Source: Endocalyx cinctus
Lineage: Eukaryota > Ascomycota > Sordariomycetes > Amphisphaeriales > Apiosporaceae
DNA: 64,000 nt
NCBI GenBank assembly: GCA_001600455.1
Contig: BCKC01000008.1
Coordinates: 186,001-250,000, forward strand
Reading direction: 5' to 3'
The notes below the pieces were generated by a model. That model ran no database searches, was not told the origin of the DNA, and saw only the letters and a list, made by a program, of their open reading frames with translations. This document shows positions 10,617-22,930 of this stretch, piece by piece (position 1 is the first letter of the stretch; every line of letters begins with the position of its first letter). The position numbers and the translations under genes were made by a program.

Positions 10617-10955
10617 ATGCAGTTTTCGACCTCGAAAATCTTCACTTTGGCCACTGTCAGCCTCCTTGCGGGTACAACTGCCGCCGACACTTGCTATCTG
10701 TATTCAAATGCCTTCTGGTACCGGGTGTCTGTCTGGGCTCAAAACGTTGAGGATATTCCCGGACTATGCAATGGCTGGCTTGATAACCTCCACGGTAGAG
10801 GTTGCAGTGTTACTGGGTGGTACTGCCAAGGAACAGATGAGTCAAACATTCTTAATGCCGAATTCCGCGTGGACCCAGCCTGTGGTACAAACGATGTGGG
10901 CGACGCCTGGAATGCAGCTTCGGGCCGTACGAGTCACTGTGTGAACATCGAATAA
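10617..10955 (+). CDS. Small secreted six-cysteine protein, hypothetical
   Basis: Intronless, 112 aa. The signal peptide is about residues 1-22 (MQFSTSKIFTLATVSLLAG...). The mature part of about 90 aa begins DTCYLYSNAFWYRV and carries six cysteines (TCY, LCN, GCS, YCQ, ACG, HCV), ending NIE. The cysteine spacing differs from the 2184/3599 pair, and intron content differs, so it is not the same family by eye. It is probably a secreted disulfide-bonded effector-like protein; the target is unknown. An alternative overlapping frame at 10666 lacks a signal peptide and is rejected. GCGGCCG sites lie 424 and 618 bp upstream. Confidence 0.78.
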   Translation: MQFSTSKIFTLATVSLLAGTTAADTCYLYSNAFWYRVSVWAQNVEDIPGLCNGWLDNLHGRGCSVTGWYCQGTDESNILNAEFRVDPACGTNDVGDAWNAASGRTSHCVNIE

Positions 10956-11887
10956 GGTTAAACGGAACTGTTAGAGGAGGATGAGAGAGATTACAACGAT
11001 AAACTACAGTGTACTTTTTCTTTTGATTTTCTTTGGAATTTCAAGCACTACTTTTATCATGGTATGCTTAGGGTAGTTAGTGTGAATTGTTGGAAAGATA
11101 ACAAGTACAGCGAGGTACTACGAGTTATTTGTATTTTCTTTTTTGGTTTGCTTGGTTTGGTCAGAGAGGGTTTATTTAGAGGGATAGGTATCTGATACGT
11201 GGGACAAGGGGGGACACACTTCAGTGTTTGTGAAGGTTTGATAGCCCTAAGCTATTAAATATACACTTTGCTTCTTTTACACGACTCAATTCATACTTTC
11301 ATTAAAATATTGATATTTATACAAAATATATAGGAACTCTACCAGAATCTGGTGATAAATCGACGTCCATTGTGCTTTCTCTCAAATGCGTGTATTACTC
11401 ATGACCTTACCTCCACCAAGAGCAGGTACTCATGACGACAACTTTAATACCGAGCGCAGCTGCCGTGTCAAATCTTGATTTCGTCGCCGGGTTTGAGGAA
11501 ATCCAAGGAAAGTTCAATCCTCGTCGTAACTCAAGCTCCAGTCTTTCAATTGAGTCGCCGGTAAGAGAGAGATGAGATGAGATGGCTCCGACGGCACTTC
11601 CCATAGCTGCTGCGGTTGCTTCGATGCTTGTGACCGAGCTGGTGTAGGCCCCCACCGGACTAAGGGGGGAAACAAAACTTTGGACAGACGAGATAAGAAA
11701 ACAGTCTATGACTCGGAATGTCCATGGATCTATACGTGCAACACATCCATATTTCTTGGGAATTTGAAAGACCAAGAGAATTACCACACTCATTGTTCAA
11801 AAAAGCCTGGTGAAGAAAGTTGCCAATTGCTTCCCCTTTCGCCATGTTTAGCTGGCGGGGTCTAGATGAGGACTCGCTCCCAGAGAT

Positions 11888-12126
11888 TCATATGCCATGT
11901 CTGCCAGTCGAAATAAGTTCAATACCATCAACCGAAGACTTCGACTTGGGTTCAACGTATAAGTTGTCACAGGGCTGGCCATCGCTATGTACGATGTGAT
12001 ATTCGCACTCGAGCGACACTAAACATATTGATTAATAATTATCATTCTAAACAAGAAAGATCGTATAAACTTATACTCATAACCCGGTATGTTCGAGTAT
12101 ACGCGGAACTTCTGATAGTCTGACAT
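11888..12126 (-). CDS. Possible two-exon hypothetical protein
   Basis: Tentative: exon 12126-12084, a 65-nt GT-AG intron (donor GTTATG, acceptor TTTAG) and exon 12018-11888 give 57 aa starting MSDYQKFRVYSNIP and continuing CEYHIVHSDGQPCDN. Codons look protein-like, but there is no recognised domain, and the unspliced frame also stops quickly. A further open stretch on the same strand (11793-11407) may be a later exon of a larger, decayed gene. Weak evidence; it could be chance. Confidence 0.25.
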
Positions 12127-12805
12127 GGTTCCGAGTGTGAATTGAGGTATGCTTCTTGTGGTTGGTGATGCATCTAAAAAAGGGTTGGAGCTGGGCATCG
12201 GTAGAATAACTATTTACATATATTCGGTTTTCGTCCTATGCCGGTTGACAAGCCCCATTATGAGTAATTACCATCTTAGAAATATTACCTGCGCTGTCAA
12301 AGTAAATCTATAAAATCGAAACTGTTGATCCGGGGATTTGTTGGCACATGCAGAGGTTACATAGTATGACGGGTAAGTAAGGTATAGTGGGTCAGTAACA
12401 CGCTAATCCAGTCTGCTTCCCCCATGCAACTACACTAACTTATAGCGGGTATAGTGCATACTATATTCAGAATTGACCACCAGAAATTAACATAGCATAA
12501 TAATTATACTTGAAGTATAAGCTGCGAGGCCCGCCTCCCTAGCCATCAATTGTCACGATTTTCTTCTTTTCTTTTCCAAGTAGTACTAAATAAAATTAAC
12601 TTTTATTACATATTTTTCTTACTACTAAGTTGATTATAAGAATTATTACTTTATATTCCCTCCTCATGTTATAAATCGTCTATCTTTCGAATATAGTCTT
12701 TCTTAGTCTTTCTGTACCCTCTAATAGTAGTCCCTATCCGAAGTTCGGCTGCCATAGTGGATGGGTTTCCATCCCAATGAAAGTTATCTTTATTACTTAT
12801 GGCTT

Positions 12806-13273
12806 TCATAACTGAGAGTCGGTACGGTACCCATGAGAGTGATGACGACCGATTTCGTTGGAAGGGCGAACATCTCCAGCGTCCATATGCACCACATTCA
12901 TGACAACCTTTCTCTGTATCCCCTTGGGCTCAATATGTTCTTCGTCGTCAGCGCTGAGATCCTCATCGCTACCGAGCTGTACATGTGCGGAGTATTGGTT
13001 GGGGAACCGCTGGTTCGGTCCTCGAGAGATCGTTTCAAGGAACTTGCGCTGGGTCTTGGTTTCGCTCGTCTTCACGTTTAATTTGATATCCGTGTTACAC
13101 CCCTCGCTGCCTTTGCTCGTGTATCGTGCTAGCTTCCCGATCAATTCTGCCATGTATATCTCGAGATATAGCTTCGCCATGTAAGAGAAAGACTGGAAGT
13201 TCAAGACCCTAGTGATTTTTTTTCGCATTAGTGTCAATTTTTTTTTTTTTTTGGTGGTAGTTTCGTCTGACAA
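12806..13273 (-). CDS. Hypothetical hydrophilic protein, possibly spurious
   Basis: An open frame of up to 155 aa; an internal Met near the AELIGKLARYTSKG segment is an alternative start. The first 20 residues are Lys-rich because they run through a poly-T tract (13238-13252). The middle and end are polar (GSDEDLSADDEEHIEPKG). There is no signal peptide, helix pair or domain. It is the longest frame in an otherwise empty stretch, so I list it with low confidence. Confidence 0.25.
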   Translation of the reverse strand: MSDETTTKKKKKLTLMRKKITRVLNFQSFSYMAKLYLEIYMAELIGKLARYTSKGSEGCNTDIKLNVKTSETKTQRKFLETISRGPNQRFPNQYSAHVQLGSDEDLSADDEEHIEPKGIQRKVVMNVVHMDAGDVRPSNEIGRHHSHGYRTDSQL

Positions 13274-14008
13274 AGAAACCAGTCGATAATTTATTGATAG
13301 CTTACACTAGGTTGTTTGAAAGAGACATAATCCCGATGAATATCACCTTAAATCATGTTAGTTAACACTGTTCCGATCAATCAAATCCCGTAAGGGTAAA
13401 TTAGAAGGAAAGGGGCGAGGCAGAAATACATCAAGGGAAATCGACACGATCACCATAAAGACATTAGCGCGAAAAGTCTCAGTGTACTTGGTCAAGCCAC
13501 AGGTAACTATTCTGTTATGTACAATATGGAGAAAATAACAGTTCAAGCCGAGGTCGACTATGAGGAAAATACACTTTTCGATTCGGTCGTAGATAGCATT
13601 AACTATAATTAGGAAGATCTTAGTTGCCTATTTTTCCAAGTTGAAAAATAAATAAATAAGATGAAAGAGAGGGAAAAAAGAACTTAATTACTTTCTATAT
13701 ATGTGTCACTTATCTGCAACCTTGCTGGTATCCAGATGCAGAAAACACTAATATTAAGTACGGTCATGATGGCAACGAGGCCCCATTTTAACCTACACTC
13801 AGGTCAGTCCAAGCAACAGCGAGGTAAGTAAATATACTAATAGAATGGGGAGGAATGGAAAGGTTAATGTCACACCTTGCGGCGGCCGCTTCAACGGGCA
13901 TCAATATGGAAATTCTGTTCACTATAATCTGAATTATAAACTGAGTTTGAACCACCCAGACTATCACTATAAGTATTCGATTAATTGTGATTAGCTTCAC
14001 TTCAACCA

Positions 14009-14261
14009 CTAAGAATCATCTGGGGAGTTTACATACAGATGCCGAACCATAGCCAAAAGCTAGTTGGGTCACACGTTAGCGGGTTAGTATTAGCAACAGG
14101 ACGGATAATAAGAAAGACTGGAGGACAAGAAAAATAATAAATACCTTGGTGATATTTCTCCCCACATGTACGACCAGTTGATCCACCCCAGAGAGATATT
14201 GGCAATCCAGTGCAACCAAATCACTGTTAGGTATGGCAGTTAGTGAAATTCGTGGCTTCAT
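14009..14261 (-). CDS. Possible two-exon hypothetical protein
   Basis: Exons 14261-14145 and 14059-14009 join in phase 0 over an 85-nt intron (GTATTT...CAACTAG), giving 55 aa starting MKPRISLTAIPNSDLV and ending LYVNSPDDS. The GT-AG pair, the CTAAC-like words near the acceptor and the matching frame favour a real gene or a gene relic. There is no family assignment. Confidence 0.25.
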
Positions 14262-15028
14262 GTGATTATAGTAGCAAGATACCGTATCTCATAACTAGAG
14301 ATAGATTGAAGGGTAAAATAGGACTAGATACTATTGGGTAGGTTTGTTACAACTTACTAACGACATATGCATCCAAACTACGTTTTCGTGACCAAATAGT
14401 GCGAGTCTGTACACCTGCTTTGGAGGCGGTGAATAGGCCGAACCCGAGGGATAAGCCTAGAAATACGGAAGCTAAGTTCATATCACTATCCGTGACCTAT
14501 TTTTTATCTCATCGTCATAAGCCTGGAGTTTATTATTTAATATCAAATTGGGGTTTCAAAACTTACTTCCCGCTCCTTAAACCATACCGGAGTAAGGAAA
14601 CCATACTGCATATTTGTATCCCACGTCATTGTGACCTTGAGCAAATGTAGAATCGAAAGAAAAACGAGAAATTAAACGAAGTGAGAATAGGGTAAATGAT
14701 TGATTGATTGAAGAAGGAAGAAGAAAGGAAAGAAGGAAAGAAAGGATATCGGGGTTTCCGGTTTGTAATGACCACGACTGGGTCAGGAATGAATGACAAC
14801 AGCAAACCCAAGAAACACGAATAGATCTTAAACACAATATACGTTGGCTCCTTTGTATATATATGTAAATTTGAGCTGAATAGACTAATCTAAAAGAAAA
14901 AGAAAAAAGAAAAAGAAAAAACATAGGAAGACCTTCTCCTTTCCCGATCTTGTCAGAATCTACATGACCCATACACAAGTATTGAGACCACGGCGTCAGC
15001 TTTCAACCTCATTTATCTTAGATTGAAT

Positions 15029-15053
15029 TTCCACGTGGAATTTCCACGTGGAA
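15029..15053. promoter_or_regulatory. Tandem TTCCACGTGGAA palindromes
   Basis: Two perfect 12-bp palindromes TTCCACGTGGAA (15029-15040 and 15042-15053) are placed 13 bp apart, each around a CACGTG core. CACGTG is the classical bHLH target in fungi. No gene lies nearby, so function is unknown. Confidence 0.4.
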
Positions 15054-18000
15054 ATTCATGACTCGCTTCGGGCAAAAAAAAACGTGTCGCTGCAGCTAAG
15101 CTGTTGATGTCCAGTAGCGACGCATTAGCTCAGCACCGGTGTCGCTAATACAGGAACCAAACTCAAAAGTCCTCGTGTTTCTAGCAAATATCACTGGCAC
15201 TAAAGAAGATAATCGTCTTTAGCTTCAACTGACTCAAAGATATTTTATAATCGATTGGTAAGTGAGAATCTAGAAAGCAAGATTCAGGACCAATGTCATT
15301 TAATCAGAAAGCCAGCCCACGCTAAACCCACGTGTAGGGCGTTTTTTTAACCCTTATCTCATTACGTTTATGTTATTTTTAAAATCTAGGCACACCCACC
15401 ATAGATTAAAAGACAATAAAAACGACGCTGTCTTTGAAGATCCAGTTCTCCTTCGGGTAAGGTATGATCAACTGTCAGGAGTTGAAACTACAAATTTGGA
15501 AAGTCAAAGTACTAGTCAGGCTAACCAATGATATACATCATTCTCCACACCGCCATAAGAATAGTCAAATTGGTTGAGATGTTCGGGAGCATTGCATCCC
15601 TCGTTCTAATTTGCAGGAATTAACTGCATTCCTTATGCTGGAGATTATTCGAGGGACTTGCCGAGGTTCCGAGCAATAGTATGTAACACTAGAGAACTTC
15701 ATATCCGCACTTACAAATCTAAAGGAGGGAACTAAGATATAAGAAGTAAAGAGTGATTATCATATTATTCCCATGAAAAGAGATAATTACCTAGCAAAAT
15801 AAAATCATTAATCCAGTAGTGAGTTCAAATACTGATTTAGATGATAATTACTTATTATACGTTCATCTACATCGTTGATAGTTCGCCGTGTCTGCATTAG
15901 GTTACTGTAGTAATTAATCCATCCATCTTATTATTCCCTACGCCTCTAGACATTATTCAAGTTCCTTGCATAAGTGTATATTCTGACCAACATTATAATT
16001 GGATGATATCTTAACTCGAGTGTTCTTGAAGTCCTTAAATCAGTGATAATCTTTCCAATATCGACTTTGCTAAAACTATCTAGATTATATTATAGCGGTT
16101 AGTGTCACTGTTTTGTCATTGGGTCTCATCCACTCGTTTTTCATCTAAATACTTTAAGATCTTCATTCCTAATGAACGAATAATTCTAATTCGCCGATAT
16201 AACTTGATCTTACGGTTCAAGTCCCGGGCGATGCCAAGAGTTGAAACCCTCTCCGCACCAGTATTAACTTTATTAATCGCATAAGTTGAGAACATGGCCC
16301 ATTGTAAAATCTTAATTTTCTGAGCACAGAATCGCCTCCTGACTCGTTTCGGAGGCGCTCTCAGAGCCACGAAGGAACATCACTTAGTTCTGTTAGGAAC
16401 CGAGCCTAATAGCTATCATTAATCGGCATCCGATACATACCCAGATCCTGCATCCCGCGAAACTGATCGATTATGTAAAACACGCTACGCACTTTTACTA
16501 CTCCTACTACTCCACCTCTTGCCACTTACTATTGCAGGCTTTTTGAGGCTAAACGCCCTTGCATATCTAATTCTTATCCCTAGCCCGTTAACTAGCATGA
16601 GACCAGATAATTCTCGCCTTAGATGTACACAAGCAATTGCAGTTTCACCTATGTAATACAACATTTACAGGTTTTGTATTTAATTAGTAGACTTTAAGTA
16701 GGCATAGAGGGTCTTCATGTCTTATCTTCATTCTTCGGCAGGCAACGTATCTACAAGTAGCTACGAGTTGCCCATATAGCAGTACTCAGCTGAGCAAGCC
16801 GAACAGGATGGGTCTCGCTTATGATCGAGATTATATCCAGGCTGTGTCTTCTCTAGTATTCTAGTTCACTAAAGGATTTTTGTTTGCGCAGGGATTGGAA
16901 GACTTACAGTATTCAACATAACTAATCTTTCTCCATTTTTCCCATCATACCCCCCTTAAGTTAAACATTAATTACTGATCATTATAGTCCTCGCAGGATG
17001 TAGGAGTAATAGTAAGGTAGATCGTTAGAAGATTCAGGGATGATCCATATTAACTAACATTAGCCATGTATTATATCACGACGAAGAAAAGCAAACGATG
17101 AGAATTTATGTACGGGTGGAATCAACGCAACTATCATCCTCAAATATTTAGGATTTAGTTTCTATGATCAGCTAAAAAGAAAACCGTGATAACGGCCTTT
17201 GAACTTCCGGATGTAGAACAGACCATTATCTTTGATACGCACTCATGACGTCTTCTTTTTCGACAGGGTATGTTTCCGTAACCATTGACTTACCTCGTCT
17301 GCTTTTGTGCTATCTATAGACCCAATAAGCTGTTTCGCCGCTAATACCGGTAAAGTGAATGAGGTTTTCGCCGGCAGTATCACTGAAGACCCCAGACTAA
17401 CTCGATCTTAGCCGTGAATACAGAAAGCGTAGCGCTTCACAGAGAGTACAGATAAGATGTTTCTCATTTCAATGCGTAAAGGGGGTGTAATAGTACGAAT
17501 TAATTATAACTTGATGAGTATATAACCCTAATTAATTATTTGCAAAGCTCTGTGATATGAGCCAGTAGAGACCCCCCCTGCCCCGTATGTAATACCCCGG
17601 AGATCGACTGAGATGGGCAAGTCTTGAGACAGGGGCTCGGAACACCCTGGTACTTGTAAGCCCCATATCTACAATGTGTCTGATTGAGTATTAAATCTGA
17701 AAGATGGGTAACTCTTCAGATTTTCATCCAGCTTTGATAGAGTTTCGAGATTAATACCAGGTACATCCCAAACGAAACGACCTCTGCAATAGATACCCAC
17801 TAGTTCTGGCGAACCCTGGTTCAGATGATTTACTAACTACAGAGACTATAATGGCACAGAATGGAATAGATGGAATATCTCCATATCTCTAATTGTATTT
17901 AGACGTATCTGTGTCTTACCCCTATCTCATCGGTATCCACACATAAGTGGGTACCAAAGCATCTCCCTGGCAGCTGGTCAAGATTAACAAAATAGGTGAT

Positions 18001-18640
18001 GAAGATGAAGAAACGAATAAGAAGGTTCAAAAGCGATTAGCAGCAAAGGACATTATTGCCGTATCTAACTCAATACTACAATCGCACGCTCTACTGTAAC
18101 GATTTCTACCGTCCGGTATTATCAAAGTACTTGAGCCAGATGTCTGAAAACACTACAACATCTATATGCCACACCCGAAAGTTGCCCTCAGCAATTTCCT
18201 TTCTCGTGCATGGCCCTGAGCTGGCGCTGCTATAACCTGAGCCGTGTCTGAGCCGGGGTTAGCCGAGGTAGGCTTGGTAAATCTATCTTGATATAATGGG
18301 CTGAGCGCCCTAGCTGCAACGGATTAGTTCGTGACTTGAACCAGCACAGCGGCTTGTCGTTATCGATAAACTTATCTAATGTTTTTATGAGTCTTATAAT
18401 TGGTTCATACAGGTGACATTTTTTTCTCGTAGAAATTTGATGTTTCCACCGGCTTTATAAAGTATTCACTGGAGTCATAATTCATTAACCCTAGCAATCC
18501 GTGAAGCATTTAAGTTCATCAAGAGAAGAAACTAGAAGAGAGAACGCTTTATAACTAGGTTACACTTTGTTTACAGTTATAGGCTCTTTTGTACAACGCC
18601 TACGTACCGCTTCCATTATTTAAAATCGATGTATAAAACG

Positions 18641-18690
18641 GGAGGTGAGCTTGCAGCCCACAGAACGTCCTGAGTTTACAATTTTTACTA
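18641..18690 (+). repeat. Dispersed repeat, copy 1 (GGAGGTGAGCTTGCAG core)
   Basis: The 16-mer GGAGGTGAGCTTGCAG is followed by a looser cagaacgtcctgagtttaca segment. The same arrangement occurs at about 22626 (+) and about 25665-25695 (-). The flanks differ, which suggests an end of a mobile element. Confidence 0.5.
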
Positions 18691-21648
18691 TGTTACACGG
18701 AAAAGATAAGATAAAAAAACGACAGGAGTTTTTAAAAATGGTTCCGTAGAGGTGGGTAAAAGATACTTCGTAAACTTAGGCATATTTCTGACATCAAAAG
18801 GTTCCGAGCCCAGAATATAATTTTTAATACCAAAAGAAAAAAAGACGTGTGTTTTATGAACGCAAGTAAAATACGTGCCTCGAATGCGAGCTCGCAGCCA
18901 GTACCTGACATATGAATAATTCGATAAACTTTAAGCTTATTACCTCGTGAATTATATTTTCAGAGAGAAAAAAATCAATATATAATACATGACACAACTG
19001 GTTTATAGAACAATATAATTAATAAACGCTATATACTAAGCTTTGCTGATTTTTGTCGTGCCTTGATAGAAGGACGATTGGAAATTTTATTAGACAACCC
19101 CATGCCGGGAGATCTACGCAACATCTTCGGAAAAGTCCAAAAATACTCGCGAATTAAACGGTAGTTATACATTGCCGCTTTTAAACGCACTGAGGCCCAA
19201 ATGGTACATGCGACTTTATCCAGTAATATGTGCGTTAAACTGCATGAAGAGCTATGTCGCCTTGATAATAGAATTCGCCACAGATATACCCTAAATACGA
19301 AAGCTGTTGACGTCGTTTGAAATTCATCAGCATGCATCCGGAATTCATGGTCTAGATCTTCGGGAGATAATGCGGCATTTTGCGGCTTCTTGCCGGAAAT
19401 GAGTTGTCTGGGGCTGCTGCCAAGGTATGTCCGCCTGTATATACGGCTTTTTATGTTCGTCTAGACGTAGGTGCAAATTGAAGATACCCAAATATTTTGT
19501 ACAGAACCCAGGTAAATTACTAAATTTCTTTCATACCGATGATATGAGAGTGTTAGAGCTTATGGAAAGCTTAATTCCACCCCTTAATTTAACGTCTCCG
19601 ATACCAGGTCCTATTCAGTCCCACTTCTCCGTCACAGATGATGTGATATATTGAAAAAGACAATAGGGAGTATTGATTCTAGATGAGGGCACAATATACT
19701 CCGTTTTTATTAACATATCGTTCCCGAATTGGTATATGTAGTAAGCTAAATACTAGAACAAGGTGATGCACGAACTGAACCTATTGGTCAGGTTACTAAT
19801 GTACTTCAATCTGATCCGATTGAAATAACAAGCTTCGAAAGAGTTTCTTTCGGTTAATTGGTTTCTAAGGCTGTAGCCTAGTACACACACGCACACACAA
19901 ATTTAGTACGCCCGGGCAGCTGAGCCGAAAGGGCAACTATTACTAATCTACAAGTACATTTCTTAAAGTGGAGCCTATTTACCCAGAGCCCTTACATGGT
20001 CTGTTTCCAGTTTATGTCTTTTCTTTTCTGCTATTACATTACGGATTCTCGTGGGTTAGTGTGTTGTTAACTGCAGCAACCTTGAACCACTCACCAGGAA
20101 TCGAGTACCAACAGTGATGACTAATAACCAATTGCTAACCCCTAGTTATACAAGTTACATATCAAAGTAATAACAAGCCCTTATATAGCAAATTGCGCTA
20201 AGTAATTAAGACGAGCTGGTTGGTATGATATAAGTAAATACCAGATACTTTGTCCAAGTAATACTTATAACGTATCGAAAACTATCCCTAGTTAAAGAGA
20301 TTATTAATAAGGAAAAGCAAGAAAAACAACAAAACTAAATTTATCTTCCAGAACAGGTGGTAATATAGATATGAAATAACGTTATAACAGCAATGAGAAA
20401 ATCACTTCAGGTCTCCATCATCTAATGCATTGAAAATTAACAACCAACTTATTAGGCGGATACTTCGGTTCAAAGCTTTCCACCGTATGACCATAGAAGC
20501 CAGACTTTTCAAGTCCATTTAAGTCCAGGATGATAAACAAGATGGAAAGCTTCTCACCCAGCCGATGAGAGTAAAATTAGCGTACCAACAGCTTTCGATG
20601 GCACATGGAATCGAAAAACAAATATTATGGCAGTAAAAGTAAAACTTCGCCCAACCAATCAGTCAAATATAGGAGCTGTTCACCGTATGACTGCCGCTAC
20701 ACTCTCTTAGCTGCTAGAGGGAAGGCCTCCTAGAATGTGATGTTTCATTCGCTTTTACACTCATCAGAAGGCTGACACAAATAGTTCGGGGGAGGACATC
20801 TGATTGAAAAGACGACTGTTAGCAATGGATAATGGCGGCGGAGCTTACGATTTCCCTTGTTCGTTTCGCCGTGAACCCTTATTACAGACCAACTTTTACT
20901 TTTCAACTTGCACAGAAAAACCAACAAAATAAAGAGTTGGGTACCATGCGATATGAAAGCTCAAGGCTGTTGGTAACACATTGTTGTAATAACATGTAAG
21001 GCCGTATCGTTTTTAGCGCCGACTGTATAAGTTGGCCTTGTTCAGCCCTCGCAGTCACAACAAACTCACTATGAAGCCATTCTCAGCATAACGTCATGTG
21101 GAATGCCATATGGAACAAAGGGATTCTATACAGAGCTTACCAGAGCATTGGTAAGAGTTAATCCATTTACCTCACAAGGGATAAAACATCAGTCGGATAT
21201 ATGATATCAACATGACCGCTAAAGTGCCCACTCCGGCGCCTAGAGGCCCCTCAACCAGACCAACGCGATAGCAAGGGGAACATAAGGGAGAGTAGAATAA
21301 TCAAGTTCAAAGGGAAGAGACATACAGGCGCTCTTTTATTTAAGAAGCTTCAACCCGCTGTCTATCCGGCTATTCATCTGGCTCACATCAACATCATCAT
21401 TAGCAGCATAGAACAATCCTATTGTCTCGATTCTTTTCAGGGGTTTTATTCTGTGAAAAATCTACTTTCTTATCCAATCTTGCTATCTATCAGATAAAAC
21501 GTTACATTAACTACTTCCTACTTCTCATCCACTAAACAGTGTTCTTAACCAGGAAATTTCTCGAGAACACGTACCCAAAGCTAGTAAGAACTTACCATAG
21601 TTATTCTAAAATATTAATGCATTAATATATTAACAGCCTTCAGGAAAA

Positions 21649-21768
21649 ATGCCTTACATGTATGATTGCTCGAACAAGAGCTGTGATCAAGGCACAGTCC
21701 AGTGTTCAACCTGTAAGGGAAATTACTCCAAGGATCGGCCTTGCTGCTGTAAGGTTATCAGGCTATGA
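21649..21768 (+). CDS. Candidate 39-aa cysteine-rich microprotein
   Basis: ATG at 21649, TGA at 21766; the protein starts MPYMYDCSNKSCDQG and ends RPCCCKVIRL. Seven of 39 residues are cysteine in the order C-x4-C, C-x2-C, CCC, which is metal-binding-like or disulfide-rich. There is no signal peptide. The last nine or so codons lie in the left arm of the large palindrome (21743-22203). The corresponding right arm is mutated by C-to-T and G-to-A changes only, so the arm next to this ORF looks comparatively preserved. It could be a passenger ORF of a mobile element or chance; no family is recognised. Confidence 0.35.
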   Translation: MPYMYDCSNKSCDQGTVQCSTCKGNYSKDRPCCCKVIRL

Positions 21769-22203
21769 GATAGGGACGCTGGGAAAGCTTATGGGTAGAA
21801 TTATGACTTAACTAATCCTTAAGGAATATGAAGTTATTACCGGGCCTTGCACCGATATATATCACACTAGTATCGGGCCCTATTCGTGCCCGATTATAAT
21901 TACAGAATATATGGCTCTTAGTCACCTGATAAGCTCGCTAAACTCCTGGTCACCTGACCGGAGTACGGCCAATGGCCGGTTATCAGGCTGAGCCTTAGCT
22001 CCCAGCCTTACATTATCAGGTAATTAAGAGCTATATATTTTATAATTATAATCGGGCACGAATAAAGCCCGATATTAATATAATATATATCGGTATAAGG
22101 CCCGATAATAACTTTATATTTTTTAAAGATTAATTAAATTATAATTTTACCTATAAGCTTTCCCGGCGTCCTTATTTTATAACCTAATAATTTTATAAAT
22201 AAT
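21743..22203. mobile_element. Imperfect ~460-bp palindrome with one AT-mutated arm (RIP-like)
   Basis: The left arm (about 21743-21935) and the reverse complement of the right arm (about 22010-22203) align almost end to end. Examples: GTTATTACCGGGCCTTGCAC against GTTATTATCGGGCCTTATAC, and the identical run TATTCGTGCCCGATTATAAT. Nearly all mismatches are C in the left versus T in the right, or G versus A, with one single-base insertion near the outer end. This is what RIP or deamination of one arm would leave. A loop of about 75 bp is more GC-rich. The structure fits a MITE-like or palindromic non-autonomous element, or an inverted duplication. Confidence 0.65.
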
Positions 22204-22440
22204 TATTAAAAAGATTAAAAAATAACTTAGGGGTAAAATAATATATATTAATAAGGTTAATAATAAATAAGTATCTCGGGAGTATATAGAGGCTATTAAG
22301 AATATATTATTATTAAATATTAAGGCTAAAAATTATATTAAAGTTCGAAAACGCTAAAAATAGCGATATTATAATATTTCTTTTTATGTAAATAGCTTTA
22401 TTTTTAGTTAATATAGTAATTGGCCAAGTGGCGCGTTATT
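22110..22440. repeat. Extremely AT-rich, RIP-like decayed DNA
   Basis: The stretch is dominated by TA/AT words with a few CG remnants such as TCGGGAG. It continues from the mutated arm of the palindrome. At 22422-22470 GGCGCGTTATTAG and AGCGCGTTACCAG form a near-duplicate pair next to a G9 run, possibly a transposon end. No readable frame remains. Confidence 0.5.
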
Positions 22441-22479
22441 AGGATAGCGCGTTACCAGGGGGGGGGACTTATAGTTTTA

Positions 22480-22930
22480 GTTATTACGGTACGTTCGTTT
22501 GCAAATTATATTTCTATATATGTTACTGGTTAAATTTACTGTGGTACATTCGTTTGCAGATCAAATTAGGTAGCTACGTTCTTTTCTTATAAACAATACA
22601 ATATCATTCCTTCATACTCCTTACAGGAGGTGAGCTTGCAGCTTATAAAAAGGCCTGAGTCTACAGTATAATTTACGTAACTTACCTTCGAAGGAGTTAC
22701 CTTGAAAGAAGGTACCCTGTATTTATTTAATTAGCTATATATTGGCCGTTAATATAACTGTATACGGGCTGTTGACCTGGCCATTGAAGTGGGTGTTGAA
22801 TAGCTGTACGAATAACTGTACAAATAACTAGTAAAGTAGCTGGTGAAGTGAGTGTTCGAATAGCAGTATACTGGTCGTATACTGGCTGTTGATATGGCCG
22901 TTGATATGGCTATAACTGACAGGGGTCAAT
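22480..22930. repeat. Short degenerate direct repeats
   Basis: Two related words, GGTACGTTCGTTTGCAAATT and GGTACATTCGTTTGCAGATC, lie about 57 bp apart. Between 22760 and 22915 a loose series of GCTGTTGA-type and GGCCGTTGATATGGC-type words follows. Copy 2 of the GGAGGTGAGCTTGCAG repeat lies at about 22626-22641. No coding content is seen. Confidence 0.4.

Larger units (their letters stand above)
14262..21648. other. Gene desert of decayed intergenic DNA
   Basis: About 7.4 kb without a convincing gene. Frames longer than 60 codons (for example 16116-16370 and 19029-19337 on the minus strand) have no recognisable domain, no start context and no splice partners. The DNA is AT-leaning with scattered short repeats, a CACGTG double palindrome at 15029-15053 and one copy of the GGAGGTGAGCTTGCAG repeat at about 18641. 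It probably represents old, mutated repeats, but I cannot name a transposon class. Confidence 0.5.

Noticed and set aside
14577..14978. 133-codon minus-strand frame rich in Phe/Ser/Leu
   Set aside because: It runs through purine-rich simple sequence (GAAGAAGGAAG) and has no domain.
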